Shown here piece after piece: positions 23,201-35,000 of a DNA stretch of 64,000 nucleotides. The stretch lies in assembly GCF_040802235.1 (NCBI RefSeq), contig NC_133156.1:24137343-24201342 (forward strand), given 5' to 3'. The notes beneath the pieces were generated by a model that made no database searches, had not been told where the DNA came from, and was given only the letters and a program-made list of their open reading frames with translations. The stretch is from Manis javanica (taxonomy: Eukaryota > Chordata > Mammalia > Pholidota > Manidae). A program made the translations under genes and the position numbers. Within the stretch, counting starts at the first letter, position 1, and every line of letters begins with the position of its first letter.

Positions 23201-24397
23201 AGCTGGGGCTTTGTGTTGTTGTTGTTGTCATTTGTTTCCATATATTGCTGGATCTCCATTTTAATTTTGTCACTATTCCATTGATTATTTAGGAGCATGT
23301 TGTTAAGCCTCCATGTGTTTGTGAGCCTTTTTGGTTTCTTTGTATAGTTTATATCTAGTTTTATGCCTTTGTGGTCTGAAAAGTTCGTTGGTAGGATTTC
23401 AATCTTTTGGAATTTACTGAGGCTTTTTTTGTGGCTTAGTATGTGGTCTATTCTGGAGAATGTTCCATGTGCACCTGACGTGAATGTGTAACCTGTTGCT
23501 TTTTATGTAGAGTTCTGTAGATGTCTATTAGGTCCATAAGTTCTAGTGTCTTATTCAGTGTCTCTCTGTCCTTACTTATTTTCTGTCTGGTGGATCTGTC
23601 CTTTGGAGTGAGTGGTGCGTTGAAGTCGCCTAGAATGAAATCATTGCATTCTATTTCCTCCTTTCATTCTGTTAGTGTTTTTTTCACATATGCTGGTGCT
23701 CCTGTGTTGGGTGCATATATATTTATAATGGTTATATCCTCTTGTTGGACTGAGCCCTTTATCATTATGTAATGTCCTTCCTATCTTTTGTTACTTTCTT
23801 TATTTTGAATTCTACTTTGTCTGATACTAGTGTTGCCTCACCTGCTTTTTTCTCTCTGTTGTTTGCATGAAATATCTTTTTCCATCCCTTGACTTTAAGT
23901 CTGTGCTTGTTTTTTGGTTTGAGGTGAGTCTTTTGTAAGCAGCATATGGATGGGTCTTGCTTTTTTATCCATTCTATTACTCTGTGTCTTTTGATTGGTG
24001 CATTCAGTCCATTTACATTTAGGGTGATTATTGAAAGCTATGTACTTATTGCCATTGCAGGCTTTAAGTTTGTGGTTACCAAAGGTTCAAGGTTAGCTTC
24101 TTTACTATCTTACTGTCTAACTTAACTCGCTTATTGAGCTATTATAAACATGGTCTGATGATTCTTTATTTCTCTCCCTTCTTATTCCTCCTCCTCCCTT
24201 CTTCATATGTTGGGTGTTCTGTTCTGTGCTCTTTTTAGGAGTGCTCCCGTCTAGAGCACTCCCTGTCAGATGCCCTGTAGAGGTGGTTTGTGGGAGGCAA
24301 ATTCCCTCAACTTTTGCTCGTCTAGGAATTGTTTAATCCCTCCTTCATATTTAAATGATAGTCGTGCTGGATACAGTAATCTTGGTTCGAGGCCCTT

Positions 24398-25112
24398 CTA
24401 TTTCATTGCATTAAGTATATCATGCCATTCTCTTCTGGCATGTAGGGTTTCTGTTGAGAAGTCTGATGATAGCCTGATGGGTTTTCCTTTTAAGTGACCT
24501 TTTTTTTTCTCTCTTGCTGCCTTTAATACTTTGTCCTTGTCTTTGATCTTTGCCATTTTAATTATTATGTGTCTTGGTGTTGCCCTCCTTGGATCCCTTG
24601 TCATGGGAGTTTTGTGTATCTCTGTGGTCTGTGAAGTCATTTCCTCCCCTAGTTTGAGGAAGTTTTCAGCATTTATTTCTTCAAAGACAATTTCTATCCC
24701 TTTTTCTCTCTTCTTCTTATTCTGGTACCCGTATAATGCCGATATTGTTCTGTTTTGATTGGTCACTCAGCTCTCTTGAAATTCTTTCATTCCTGGAGAT
24801 CCTTTTATCTCCTTCTGCATCAGCTTCTCTGCATTTCTGTTCTCTGTTTTCTAGTCCATTAATGGTCTCTTGCATCTCATCCATTCTGTTTTGAAGTCCT
24901 TCCAGAGGTTGTATTATTTCTGTATTCTCCCTCCTTAGTTCTTGCATATTTCTCTCCAAGTCCATCAGCATGGTTATTACTTTTGTTTTGAATTCTTTTT
25001 CAGGAAGATTGGTTAAATCTATCTCCCCGGGTTCCTTCTCAGGGGAAGATGTAGAAGATGTCAAAGCTGTCTGGGTTTGTCGTGTCTGGATCAAATTTTT
25101 TTGCCTTTTCAT
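24398..25112 (-). pseudogene. L1 ORF1 remnant (RNA-binding chaperone protein)
   Basis: The start ATG lies at 25110-25112. The first 131-codon open stretch (24717-25112) shows a coiled-coil region with NLPEKEFKTKVITMLMDLER and a long charged helix. The second stretch (24398-24766), in another frame, carries the RNA-recognition-like domain (ENFLKLGEEM to RPHIIIKMAK-type strand pattern) and the RREWHDI start of the C-terminal domain. A frameshift near 24740 separates the halves. The family forms trimers that coat L1 RNA in the cytoplasm; this copy is broken. Confidence 0.8.
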
Positions 25113-25925
25113 GTTGATAGGTTCAGTGGTGGGCTATTGACACATCTGTCAGCTGGGAGAGTCAAGACTCTTTCCACTTGGCTCCTGGCCTTTCTTTACT
25201 GGGACAACTATGATCCCTAGTGGCTTATGTTGGGCAATTGCGTGTAGATTGGGTCTGTATCTTGCCTGGCCGTTATGGAGGAAGCTCCCTTTCTGTGGGT
25301 GTGATCAGCCACAGGCTGCTGCTTTGCTATGGTGGGGCCCCAGAGGGGAAATGGACAGGGGCTGTTTGGCTGTTTACCTCTGTGAGGGGTCTCAGAGCTG
25401 TTGCCCAGGGGGTTAGTGCACCTGGAGTTCCCTGGAATTTCCAACTGCTGGACTGTGACCTGGGATGCTTCCATCCAGTTGTGGGGTCCCTGTCCCTTTA
25501 AGACTTTCAAAATGCACTCACTTTTCTTTGTCACAGGGGCACCAGCTTCGGGACCTGCTCACAGTTCTTACTGTCCTGCTTCCCTAGTTTCCAGCACCCC
25601 ATGCATGCACTGTGTCTGCGCTCTGGTGCAGATGGCTAGGGCTGGTATTTAGCAGTCCTGAGATCCCTCTCCCTCCCCGCTCCAACTCCTCTCCTCCCGC
25701 CTGGAGCTGGGGTGAAGGGTGCTTGGGTCCCACCGGGCTGCGGCTTGTATCTTACCCTTTCACCAGGCACTGGGTTCTTTCAGGTGTGGATGTAATCTGG
25801 CTGTTGTCCTGTGTCTTCTGGTCTCTCTTTTAGGGACAGTTGTATTTGTTGTATTTTCAAAAATATATGTTTTTGGGAGGAGATTCCCACTGTCCTACTC
25901 ACACTGCCATCTTGGCTCTGGCCCC
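25113..25925 (-). promoter_or_regulatory. L1 5' UTR with YY1-like site at its start
   Basis: About 810 bp upstream of ORF1, GC-richer than its surroundings. The motif CAAGATGGC lies on the minus strand at 25906-25914, about 12 bp from the element's 5' end. Human L1 has a YY1 site of this sequence at the same distance, where it positions transcription start. Chance open frames on both strands of this region are not genes. Confidence 0.7.
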
Positions 25926-26929
25926 AAAACTGTTTTTTATTACTGTAACTTAGTAGTAATTATACTTTATATTCAGGACTATGATCCCTCCAGCTTTTTT
26001 CTTCTTTCTCAAGTTCACATTTACTGCTTGGAAGTTTTTAATGGTCAATGTAATTTTGAGATTAATTGCTCTAGTTCACTGATAGATGCCATCAGTATTT
26101 TGAGAGGAATTGCACTGAATCTGTTGATTGGGCAAGATGGCCATTTTGAAAATATTAATTCTTCTATCCATGAACACTTGGTAGAATTCCATTTATTTGT
26201 GTCTTCTTCAATTTATTTTATCATTGTTTTATCATTTTCAGAGTACAGCTCTTTCACCTCCTTGGTTAGGTTTATTCTGAGGTATTTTATTCTTTTTGAC
26301 GTAATTGTAAATGGAACTGTTTTCCTGATTTATTTTTCTACTAGTTCATTGTTACTTTATAGGAATTCAACATGTTTCTGTATATTGATTTTGTATCCAG
26401 CAACTTTGCTGAATCCAGTGTTTACTTATAACTGTTTAATGGTGGAAATATTATGGTTTTCTATATGTAGTGTCATATCATCTTCAATGAGTGACCATTC
26501 TACCTTACCAGTTTGGTTGTTTTTATCTCTTAATCTTGCCTCATTCCCATGGATAGAAACTCCAGTACTATGTTAATAAAAATGGTGAAAGTGGGCATCT
26601 TTGTCTTCTCCCTGATCTTAGAGGAAATGCTTTCAGCTTCTCACCATTAAGTATGATGTTATCTGTGGGTTGGTCATATATGGTTGTTGCTATGTTGAGG
26701 TATGTTCTCTCTATAGTCATTGGTTGAGAGTTTTTTTATCACGAATGGTTGTTCGGTTTTGTGAAATGCTTTTCAGCATCTACTGAGATGATCACATGGT
26801 CTTTATCTTTCCCTTTTTTATTATGGTATATCATATTGATTGATTTATGTATAACGTACCATTTATAGCATCCCTTCAATAAATCTGATGTGGGCACGGT
26901 GGGCAATCCTTTTGATGTATTTATGCTGC
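25926..26929 (-). mobile_element. Old L1 inside OR2, 5' half (reverse transcriptase region)
   Basis: Minus-strand ORF2 of an older, more diverged L1, matching the younger copy from about 21480 to 22390 in its coordinates. The right end abuts OR2 at 26930. Together with 19271-20202 it would be one 5'-truncated L1, missing about 0.5 kb at the point where the younger L1 sits. Confidence 0.8.
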
Positions 26930-27305
26930 TTCACCTTTTCTGTGAACTTAATCAGGTGGTCCCACTTGGCTGTTCTGACACTGATTTAACTTCTGGTGGG
27001 TTTGCTGGCTGGTGGTCACCTGGCAGGGATCCTTTACACTTACTCTGTGACAGTTTTCCTCTGGATGTGGAATCTCACCAGTTCAGGGGAGTATAAAGCT
27101 TTTCACACCTCTGCATCTCACCTCTCTGTTTCTCCTCATTTTATCATATGAGGTTGGGAGAGTGACTTGACTCTGCTGCTACCCAAAGGTCACACTAAAG
27201 TGTGGCAGCCTCAGGGATGTACACTATGGTCACACCCATGCAAACCCCTTCATCTACACTCTCAAGGATAAATACATAAAACCGGCTTTAAGAAGATCCC
27301 TTTGA

Positions 27306-30300
27306 ATGGCATTTATGTAAGAGCCAGTTGCCCTTGTGGTGTAGATACATCACATTAAACTCAGATCCTGATATTGCTATTTCTAGATCAGATTGTGAAT
27401 ATATAATTTTCTCCTGCTATTTATTTCCTGGAATTTCCACTTCTTTGACTTCAACTTCTCTGTACAATTTCAGCAACTCATTTATTGAGCTGCTGCTTGG
27501 TCTTATATGTAGATGGTTTTTACCTTTGTCTACTGTCATTGTTTTCCAAAGTTTTCATGCATCAGAATACAAATGTTTGAAAATTTCCATACTTTATATG
27601 GGCTAACTTGGATTTAATAAAAATAAGTTGTGGGTCAAGTAAATTTTCCTTAGATTTCCTGAAACAATAATAATGAGAGGTTCATTACATGTATCTGTGT
27701 CTATGGTAACTGCTGTCCTGGTTTTATTCTTTTCTTAGTCCTATGTTCCAGGTCACCTACCAAAACCACAGAAATAAACTGATTATCAAATGTATCTCCT
27801 TCATTGGAGTCCACGTAGAAGACAAATTTGAATAAATAGATTGACCTAATGTAATCTCAGTGTAGAGATGTCCAAGAATATGAGGAAACAAAAATTCAAA
27901 TAACCCATTTTCTTGCTATGAAGAATATTTCTGTTTAGTGCTCCACATTTAGTTACTGAAACATGGGAGGTTGGTGTCTATGAGCGAAGGGTTTATTAAA
28001 GTGAAGAATTGGTTAGTGTATTTTATGGTTTTTATCTAATTTCTGTCTATTATGTGCTGGGAAACTTCTAATTTTACAACAAATATAATTCTTTATATTG
28101 TTCTATGAGTTCACTCCCTTCTTCTAACATTCATCATGGATGCTAAGAGATGGTGAATGAGCAATGTCAATATCACCCATTTCAAATCTTCATGCTCAGG
28201 ATTCTCTTCTATGTATGATCAGAGGGTGGTTCACAAGAGAGCTTAATATCTGCCCAGTCATGCAATCTAGGGCCACCAGTTTAACTGTAGAAACATGCAT
28301 GTTCTTCAAACCTCCAAGTAACCTTGAAAGGAACCTTAATATAGTAGCTTGTTAATAAAGTTATCTGAAATAAACTTAAATAACTGAATGATCATCAATG
28401 CTCTTTTCAAATGTCATATGTTAAGCCCAAAATAAAAGCATCAGATTATTATGATTCTCCTCAGTTCTGTTTGCTTTGATTATTGTATCAGTTAGCTTTA
28501 GCTATGGAACAAGAAGTCCTATGTCAAATGACTAATCATAATATGTTTATTAACAATGGAATTATATGCTTGGGAGTGTTTCTGATTTCCATTGAGCTCT
28601 TGATGAGTCTCTACTCCCCTGTCCATATCTACATTGTTTTCCTAAGGCTCATCCCTGATGTATGTGGCCATATTGCTCTTCTGCCTTGAACCAATTTGAG
28701 GTCACCTTACTACATTTCTATATTTAGTTTAATCTTCCATATATGGGGAAAATGATTTTATCATGTGAATTAATTAAATCTAACTCCACTGTTCCTACAT
28801 CCATAAATGCCACTTTGCTTTCTTCCCAGTTAAAAGAGACAATCTCCCACTCAGCTTAAATGAGAATCAGATCCCTATGATCTACTACGCTGTTATGCAC
28901 CATTAGATTTTCTTCCATTTAATTAAATTACTAGAAAATAAATACACAGAATAAACTGTATACATAATGCATATGGTGTGATGTATTAAAGAAGCTACAA
29001 AAAAATCAAGAGCATATGCTGCATGTTTCCATTAGTGTATAATTTAAGATGATGCACCTAAATTTTAACTGCTTTGTTATGGAATCATTAAAACTTTTGG
29101 CTCCCTGAACCTGTTTCCTTATTTCTGAAGGAAATGTGGGATACTGAACACAACTTTATATGGATATTGTGAAGAAGGAATGAAATGCATGGAAATTAAT
29201 TTTTTTTGTCCAAAGAAAACATTCAAGGGTAAAGGTTGTATCTATATCTATGTGTGCATTTCTATACATTTTCCTTAAGAAAACACACATGCAGTTCATA
29301 CAAACACATTTATGGTTATATCTTTTATGTTGAAAGGAAACGTGAAAGATAGAAAGGATAGAAATATTAGAAATGTTCGAATTAACACGAAATATGGGAA
29401 GATATACATATATAAACAAAAAGATTTAAAGTGCAATTGGTGACCTTAATTTTGTTAATGAATTACAACCAAGGCCAATCATGCACTTGAGTATGAACTT
29501 TGGGCAGATCACTAAACCGTTCAGAGCCCTATTTCTGCAAGGGAGAACAGAGTTCATAAATGTAGTTCTTCGTGAGTAAGATGATTATAAAAATTACAAC
29601 AATCCCTATAAGGTGATAAACTAAATATAGACCATAAAAATATCTAAATATGTCTCCTATAATTAATAAACATTTTCTAATGAAGGGCTAAGTGACAGCT
29701 CTAAACTTGTGATATAAATATGAATTTGATGTTATGGCACAAAGATCATAAAGCCAAAGTGTGTAGTGCTCTAGCTTTATTATCAGAAGAACCCTATTCT
29801 CTCTTCTGTTGAAAAACAGACTGAATTTTCTGGAGAAGTCAGGAGATGTGTCTGTACCACAGGTCAATGTTTTGAAAATGCAAGAGACCTCATACCCACA
29901 GGTTCCTTAGTCTTAGACTTGGAGAAAACTTTAACTCAAAGTTGGGTAAGGTGTGGGACACTCAGAGATTTGTGGGTAGAGGGTAGCAAGTCCTTGGAGA
30001 AGAAATTCAAAGAAAAAAGCCTAGATTCACTTTTCTTCTAACCTGATTCATTGGGAACAGAAATTCCTTATGAGAAATTTCCTGTCCTTGAAGAACACTT
30101 TTTCCCAGGTTGGAAGTTAGCATAACAATAGGAAAATTGTCAAATGAGAAGATATTTGAAGCTATAAATATTTCCCTGTCTCCCACCTGTCAGCCTGTGC
30201 AACCTAGAATGGAAAGGGGTATTGAGTGTTTTGATTTGCTTATTTTTGAGTGTTGAGAGTCCTAATTCTAGCTGGATGACTGATGCTTTGCTCCTTCCTG

Positions 30301-32095
30301 CTGTCATTAGAGCACAGAGGTTTCATCTCCATCATCTACCATCCAGGGAGGGATTCAGACTTTTACAAGGACACCTTCATCTCAGAGACCCCATCCAGGT
30401 GAGTCCAACACCCCAGTGGACCCCAGATGAGAGAAGTGATTAGAAGCCAAGAACTGGACCTGTTGTTACCTGATTTCCACTTCTATATAGCCCAGAGGCA
30501 ATAGATGTCTGTGATTGCTTGATTAATTAATTCACACAATTATTTCAGTGGCCACATGATATTTCACTGTCTGTGCTACCCGCAGTTCTGATGATCTTTC
30601 CTGTTCTTTATCATTAAGTTACTATTATGTAACTTATCATTAATTTACTTTTATGTTGATGCTAGAAAAATAAATTAGAGACTGTGAAGTTCAAACTGTA
30701 CTCATTGGGTGTAATTTTGTCCCCTGGAGACATTGAGCAATGTACAGGGACACGTTTGGCTGTCACACTAGAGAAGGGTGGGTGGAGGCTTGATTCTCTG
30801 AACATCCTACAATGCATAGGACAGACTGCACCACAAAAAAGGATCAGCTCAGAATGTCAATATTGCCGATTCTGAGAAATTCTGAGTTAAGAAATCATTT
30901 GCAATACAGCTATCTTCAGGTTGTTTTCCAGTTGTAACTTTCTCTGCCTGCCAATAAAGTAAGAGTCCCCATTTGCTACCATTTTGAAGGTTCCAACTCC
31001 AATCAATGAGACAGATCCTTAAGATTTTTTCCCAACCTGATGGTTATGAAAGACATTTCTTCTTGTTTTTTTAAACTATTACTTTGTTTCAGCTAAATTC
31101 ATATATTTGACCACCAATTCTATTTACCTTTTATTATTATACACCTGTATATTAATTGGTCATCTTTTTATAGGTGTCAGCATTTCATATAATTTCTACA
31201 GATCATTCTTCTGAACTGAACTTTGGAGCAAAGTTTGGACCATTACTTCTGAATTTATTGCCTTTTTAAATATGGTTTTGCCACCTTTCCCCCCAGTATA
31301 TTACTTTATGTAATTTTTTAGCTATTAATCTAAAATGTACTGGCTAGTCTTACTTGGAAGTTGTAATCCCTCTAATTATTTGTAAGATGTCTTAAGATGT
31401 CACCTCCTTCCAAGTAGACAGCCTTTAGTGTTTTTTCCTTTATAATTCAACATTTTCCAAATACACTGAAATGCAACTTTGTCACATGATAAACATCCAT
31501 ATATATTAAGATATAATTCATGATTCATTCCTCAAATAATAAATGAGGATCTGCTATAATCCCAAACATTCTTGGAATATTATGTGTTACATTCTTTTAT
31601 GTCTAGTTCTTTGACAATTTAATTATTGATCCATGTTGATATCATTAACTTATTGCTATTTTATATCTTGTGTCATTTACTGATTCCTCAATTTGATTAT
31701 GACAGTTGTTTGAAACTACTCATTTTAACCTTGTTTATTTACCCCTTCATTCTTTCCATTTTGCAACTTTTCAGATTCTTACATTGGTTTCTATATATGC
31801 ACACGTATATTAGAATCATTTGTACAAAGTACTCAGGTTAACAAAGGAGGTGAAGTCTGCTGTTTTGGATCATGCATTATAACAGTGAGTTCACATTATA
31901 ATGTAATACATGTGTGTATACACACATAATGCCCTCAGGCACAATCATATGAATAAAGTTTTTGGCTTAAATGATAGAATTGCTATGGTGTGGGCAGTAT
32001 ACAGGGTGTTCAGAGACCTTTACCTGTTGGATAAAGTCCAGAACCAGGACTAGAATGTGCCCACTAAATTTGTCAAAAATTAGGCCAACACAATG
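27306..32095. other. Non-coding DNA 3' of OR2
   Basis: The first 300 bases match the OR3 downstream flank (40807-41095), for example TTTTCCAAAGTTTTC against ATTTCCAAAGTTTTCC. The rest is AT-rich with a MER20-like element at 30700. A CCATCCAGGTGAGT sequence at about 30391 resembles a splice donor, but no exon can be supported around it. Confidence 0.55.
30700..30895 (+). mobile_element. MER20-like hAT DNA transposon
   Basis: Contains TTTGTCCCCTGGAGACATTG, CATCCTACAATGCATAGGAC and the AATATTGCCGATTCTGAG end characteristic of this family. It is nearly full length and is a separate insertion from the copies in the duplicated units. Confidence 0.65.
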
Positions 32096-35000
32096 TGAAA
32101 GAAAAATTAAGAAAAGATGTCACCAAAGAAAAGGGAGATGGGAGAGGAAGACCACAATCCAGCAAGAAGCGACATTCTCCCAGGCATCACATGCACCAGC
32201 TCTGCAAACTATCTCTATCACCACGAAAAGGCAGAAGAATTTGACACAAACCAAAACCACAGAGCCTACCCTGAGAAGGAGATATACCTAACCAATCTTC
32301 CTGAAAAAGAATTCAAAATAGAGGTCATAACCATGCTGACAGAGCTGCAGAGAAATATGCAAGAGCTAAGGGATGACATCCAGAGGGAGATTACAGAAGT
32401 GAAACAATCTCTGGAAGGATTTATAAGCAGAATGGATAGGATGCAAGAGGCCACTGATGGAATAGAAACCAGAGAACAGGAACACATAGAAGCTGATGCA
32501 GAGAGAGAGAAAAGGATCTCCAGGAATGAAAGAATTTTAAGAGAACTGTGTGACCAATCCAAAAGGAACAATGTAGGGGTACCAGAAGAGAGAGAAAAAG
32601 GGATAGAATGTGTCTTTGGAGAAATAATTGCTGAAAACTTCCCCAAACTGGGGGAAAGAATAATTGATCAGACCATGGAAGTACACAGAACACCCAACAG
32701 AAGGGACCCAAGGAGGAAAACACCAAGACACATAACAATTAAAATGACAAAGATCAAGGACAAGCACAGAGTTTTAAAGGCAGTCAGAGAGAGGAAAAAG
32801 GTCACCTACAAAGGAAAACCATCAGGCTATCATCAGACTTCTCAACAGAAACCTTACAGGCCAGAAGAGAATGGCATGATAAGGGTATTTAATGCAATGA
32901 AACAGAAGGGGCTTGAACCGAGAATAATGTATCCGGCACAATTATCATTTAAATATGAAGTAGGGATTAAACAATTCCCAGGCAAGCAAAAGTTGAGGGA
33001 ATTTGCCTCCCACAGAGCAGCTCTACAGGGTATTTTAGAGAGACTCGATCTAGATGGGAGTACTCCTAAGACTAAATAGAGGTCACCAGAGAAAATAAAA
33101 TCACAGCAAAGAAAGCAGACCAATAAAATACTAACTAAAGGCAAAAAATAAAATCAACTACCAACAAAAGTAGTTAAAGGAAACACAAAAGAGCACAGAA
33201 TAAAACACCCAACATATAAAGAATGGAGGAGGAGGAATAAGAAGGGAGAGAAATAAAGTATCACCACACAGTGTTTATAACAGCTCAGTAAATGAGTTGT
33301 TAGACAGTAAGATACTAAAGAAGCTAACCTTGAACCTTTGGTAACCACGAATCTAAAGCCTGCAATGGCAATAAGTACATATCTTTCAATAGTCACCCTA
33401 AATGTAAATGGACTGAATGCACCAATCAAAAGACACAGAGTAATAGAATGGATAAAAAAGCAAGACCCATCTATATGCTGCTTACAAGAAACTCACCACA
33501 AACCCAAAGACGTGCACAGAATAAAAGTCAAGGGATAGAAAAAGGTATTTCATGCAAACAACAGGGAGAAAAAAGCAGGTGTTGCAGTACTAGTATCAGA
33601 CAAAATAGACTCCAAAACAAAGAAATTAACAAGAGATAAAGAAGGACATTACCTAGTGATAAAGGGCTCAGTCCATCAAGAGGATATAACCATTATAAAT
33701 ATATGTGCACCCAACACAGGAGCCCCAACAAATGTGAAACAAATACTAACAGAACTAAAGGAGGAAATAGAAGGCAATGCATTCATTTTACGATACTTCA
33801 ACATGCCACTCCCTGGAGAGAGAATAAGTAAGGACACAGAGGCACTGAACAACACACTATAACAGATGGACCTAATGGACATCTATAGAACTCTACATCC
33901 AGAAGCAACAGGATATACATTCTTCTCAAGTACACATGGAACATTATCCAGAATAGACCACATACTAGGCCACAAAAAGAGCCTCAGTAAATTCCAAAAG
34001 ATTGAAATTCTACCAACCAATTTTTCAGAACACAAAGCTCTAAAACAAGAAATAAGTGGTACAAAGAAAACAAAAGGCTCACAAACACATGGAGGCTTAA
34101 CAATAGGTTCCTAAATAATCATTTGATCAATGAACAAATTAAAATAGAAGTAAAGGTATATTTGGAAACAAATGACAACAACAACACAAAGCCCCAACTT
34201 TGGTGGGATGCAGCAAAAGCAGTTTTAAGAGGAAAGTATATAGCAATCCAGACATACTTAAAGAAGGAAGAACAATCCCAAATGAATAGTCTAACATCAC
34301 AATTATCAAAACTGGAAAAAGAAGAAAAAATAAGGCCTTAAGTCAGCAGAAGGAGGGACATAATAAAGATCAGAGAAGAAATAAATAAAATTGAGAAGAA
34401 TAAAACAATAGAAAAAATCAATGAAACCAAGAGGTGGTTCTTTGAGAAAATGTGCAAAATAGATAAGCCTCTAGCCAGACTTATTAAGAGAAAAAGAAAG
34501 TCAACACACATCAAAAGGATCAGAAATGAGAAAGGAAAAATCACGACAGACTCCACAGAAATACAAAGAATTATTAAATACTACTGTGAAAACCTATATA
34601 CTAACAAGCTGGAAAACCTAGAAGAAATGGACAACTTCCTAGAAAAATACAACCTTCCAAGACTAACCAAGGAAGAAACAAAAAAGTTAAACAAACCAAT
34701 TATAAGGAAAGTAAGTGAGGCAGTAATAAAAAAAACTACCCAAGAACAAAACCCCCAGGCCAGATGGATTTACCTTGGAGTTTTATCAGACATACAGAGA
34801 AGACATAAAACCCATTCTCCTTAAAGTTTTCCAAAAAAATACAAGAGGAGGGAATACTCCTAAACTCATTCTATGAAGCCAACATCACCTTACAACCAGA
34901 ATCAGGTAAAGACCCCACAAAAAAACAAAATTAAAGACCAATATCCCTGATAAATGTAGATGCAAAAATACTCAGTAAAATATTAGCAAAGTGAATTCAA

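Larger units (their letters stand above)
20203..25925 (-). mobile_element. L1 LINE, nearly full length (5.7 kb)
   Basis: In minus-strand order it contains an intact-looking 5' end (25925), a GC-richer 5' UTR, ORF1 remnants (25112 to 24398), ORF2 endonuclease (about 24100-23300), reverse transcriptase (about 23100-21600, with the FADDM box near 22045), the Cys-rich end of ORF2 (about 20860-20750) and part of the 3' UTR with C-runs at 20210-20260 on the plus strand. The tail comes early: after the G-rich tract the minus strand reads GTAAAAGAAAAAAATGGG and then the old L1 resumes. ORF2 is broken in at least five places, so the copy cannot move itself. Confidence 0.93.
19110..27305 (+). pseudogene. 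Olfactory receptor OR2 (OR7-like), split by nested L1s
   Basis: Two plus-strand OR pieces are separated by 7.66 kb of L1. The left piece (about 19110-19270) matches OR3 40235-40405, from the region just after the DRY motif to extracellular loop 2, for example TGCACAGTCATCATGA and CCTTCTGCTCAGACTTGGAAAT. The right piece (26930-27305) continues in loop 2 with FCELNQ, goes on through helices 5 and 6, and ends with NPFIYTLKDKYIK and TGA at 27303-27305. The hexamer TTCACC ends the left piece (19265-19270) and begins the right piece (26930-26935), consistent with a short target-site duplication. The 5' part, through about helix 3, is missing. Internal frameshifts are also present. The 3' flank matches that of OR3. 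Certainly dead. Confidence 0.85.

Noticed and set aside
22844-23284. Hydrophobic plus-strand open frames resembling membrane proteins
   Set aside because: They are the complement of Lys/Asn-rich L1 ORF2; the same Leu/Phe-rich shadow recurs at every minus-strand L1 copy.
25719-26576. A 285-codon plus-strand open frame
   Set aside because: It is antisense to the L1 5' UTR and an older L1 ORF2; composition and position explain it, and no protein family is recognisable.
30222-30443. A short open frame ending next to a splice-donor-like CAGGTGAGT
   Set aside because: I see no acceptor, no homology and no second copy beside OR1, OR3 or OR4, so an exon cannot be supported.
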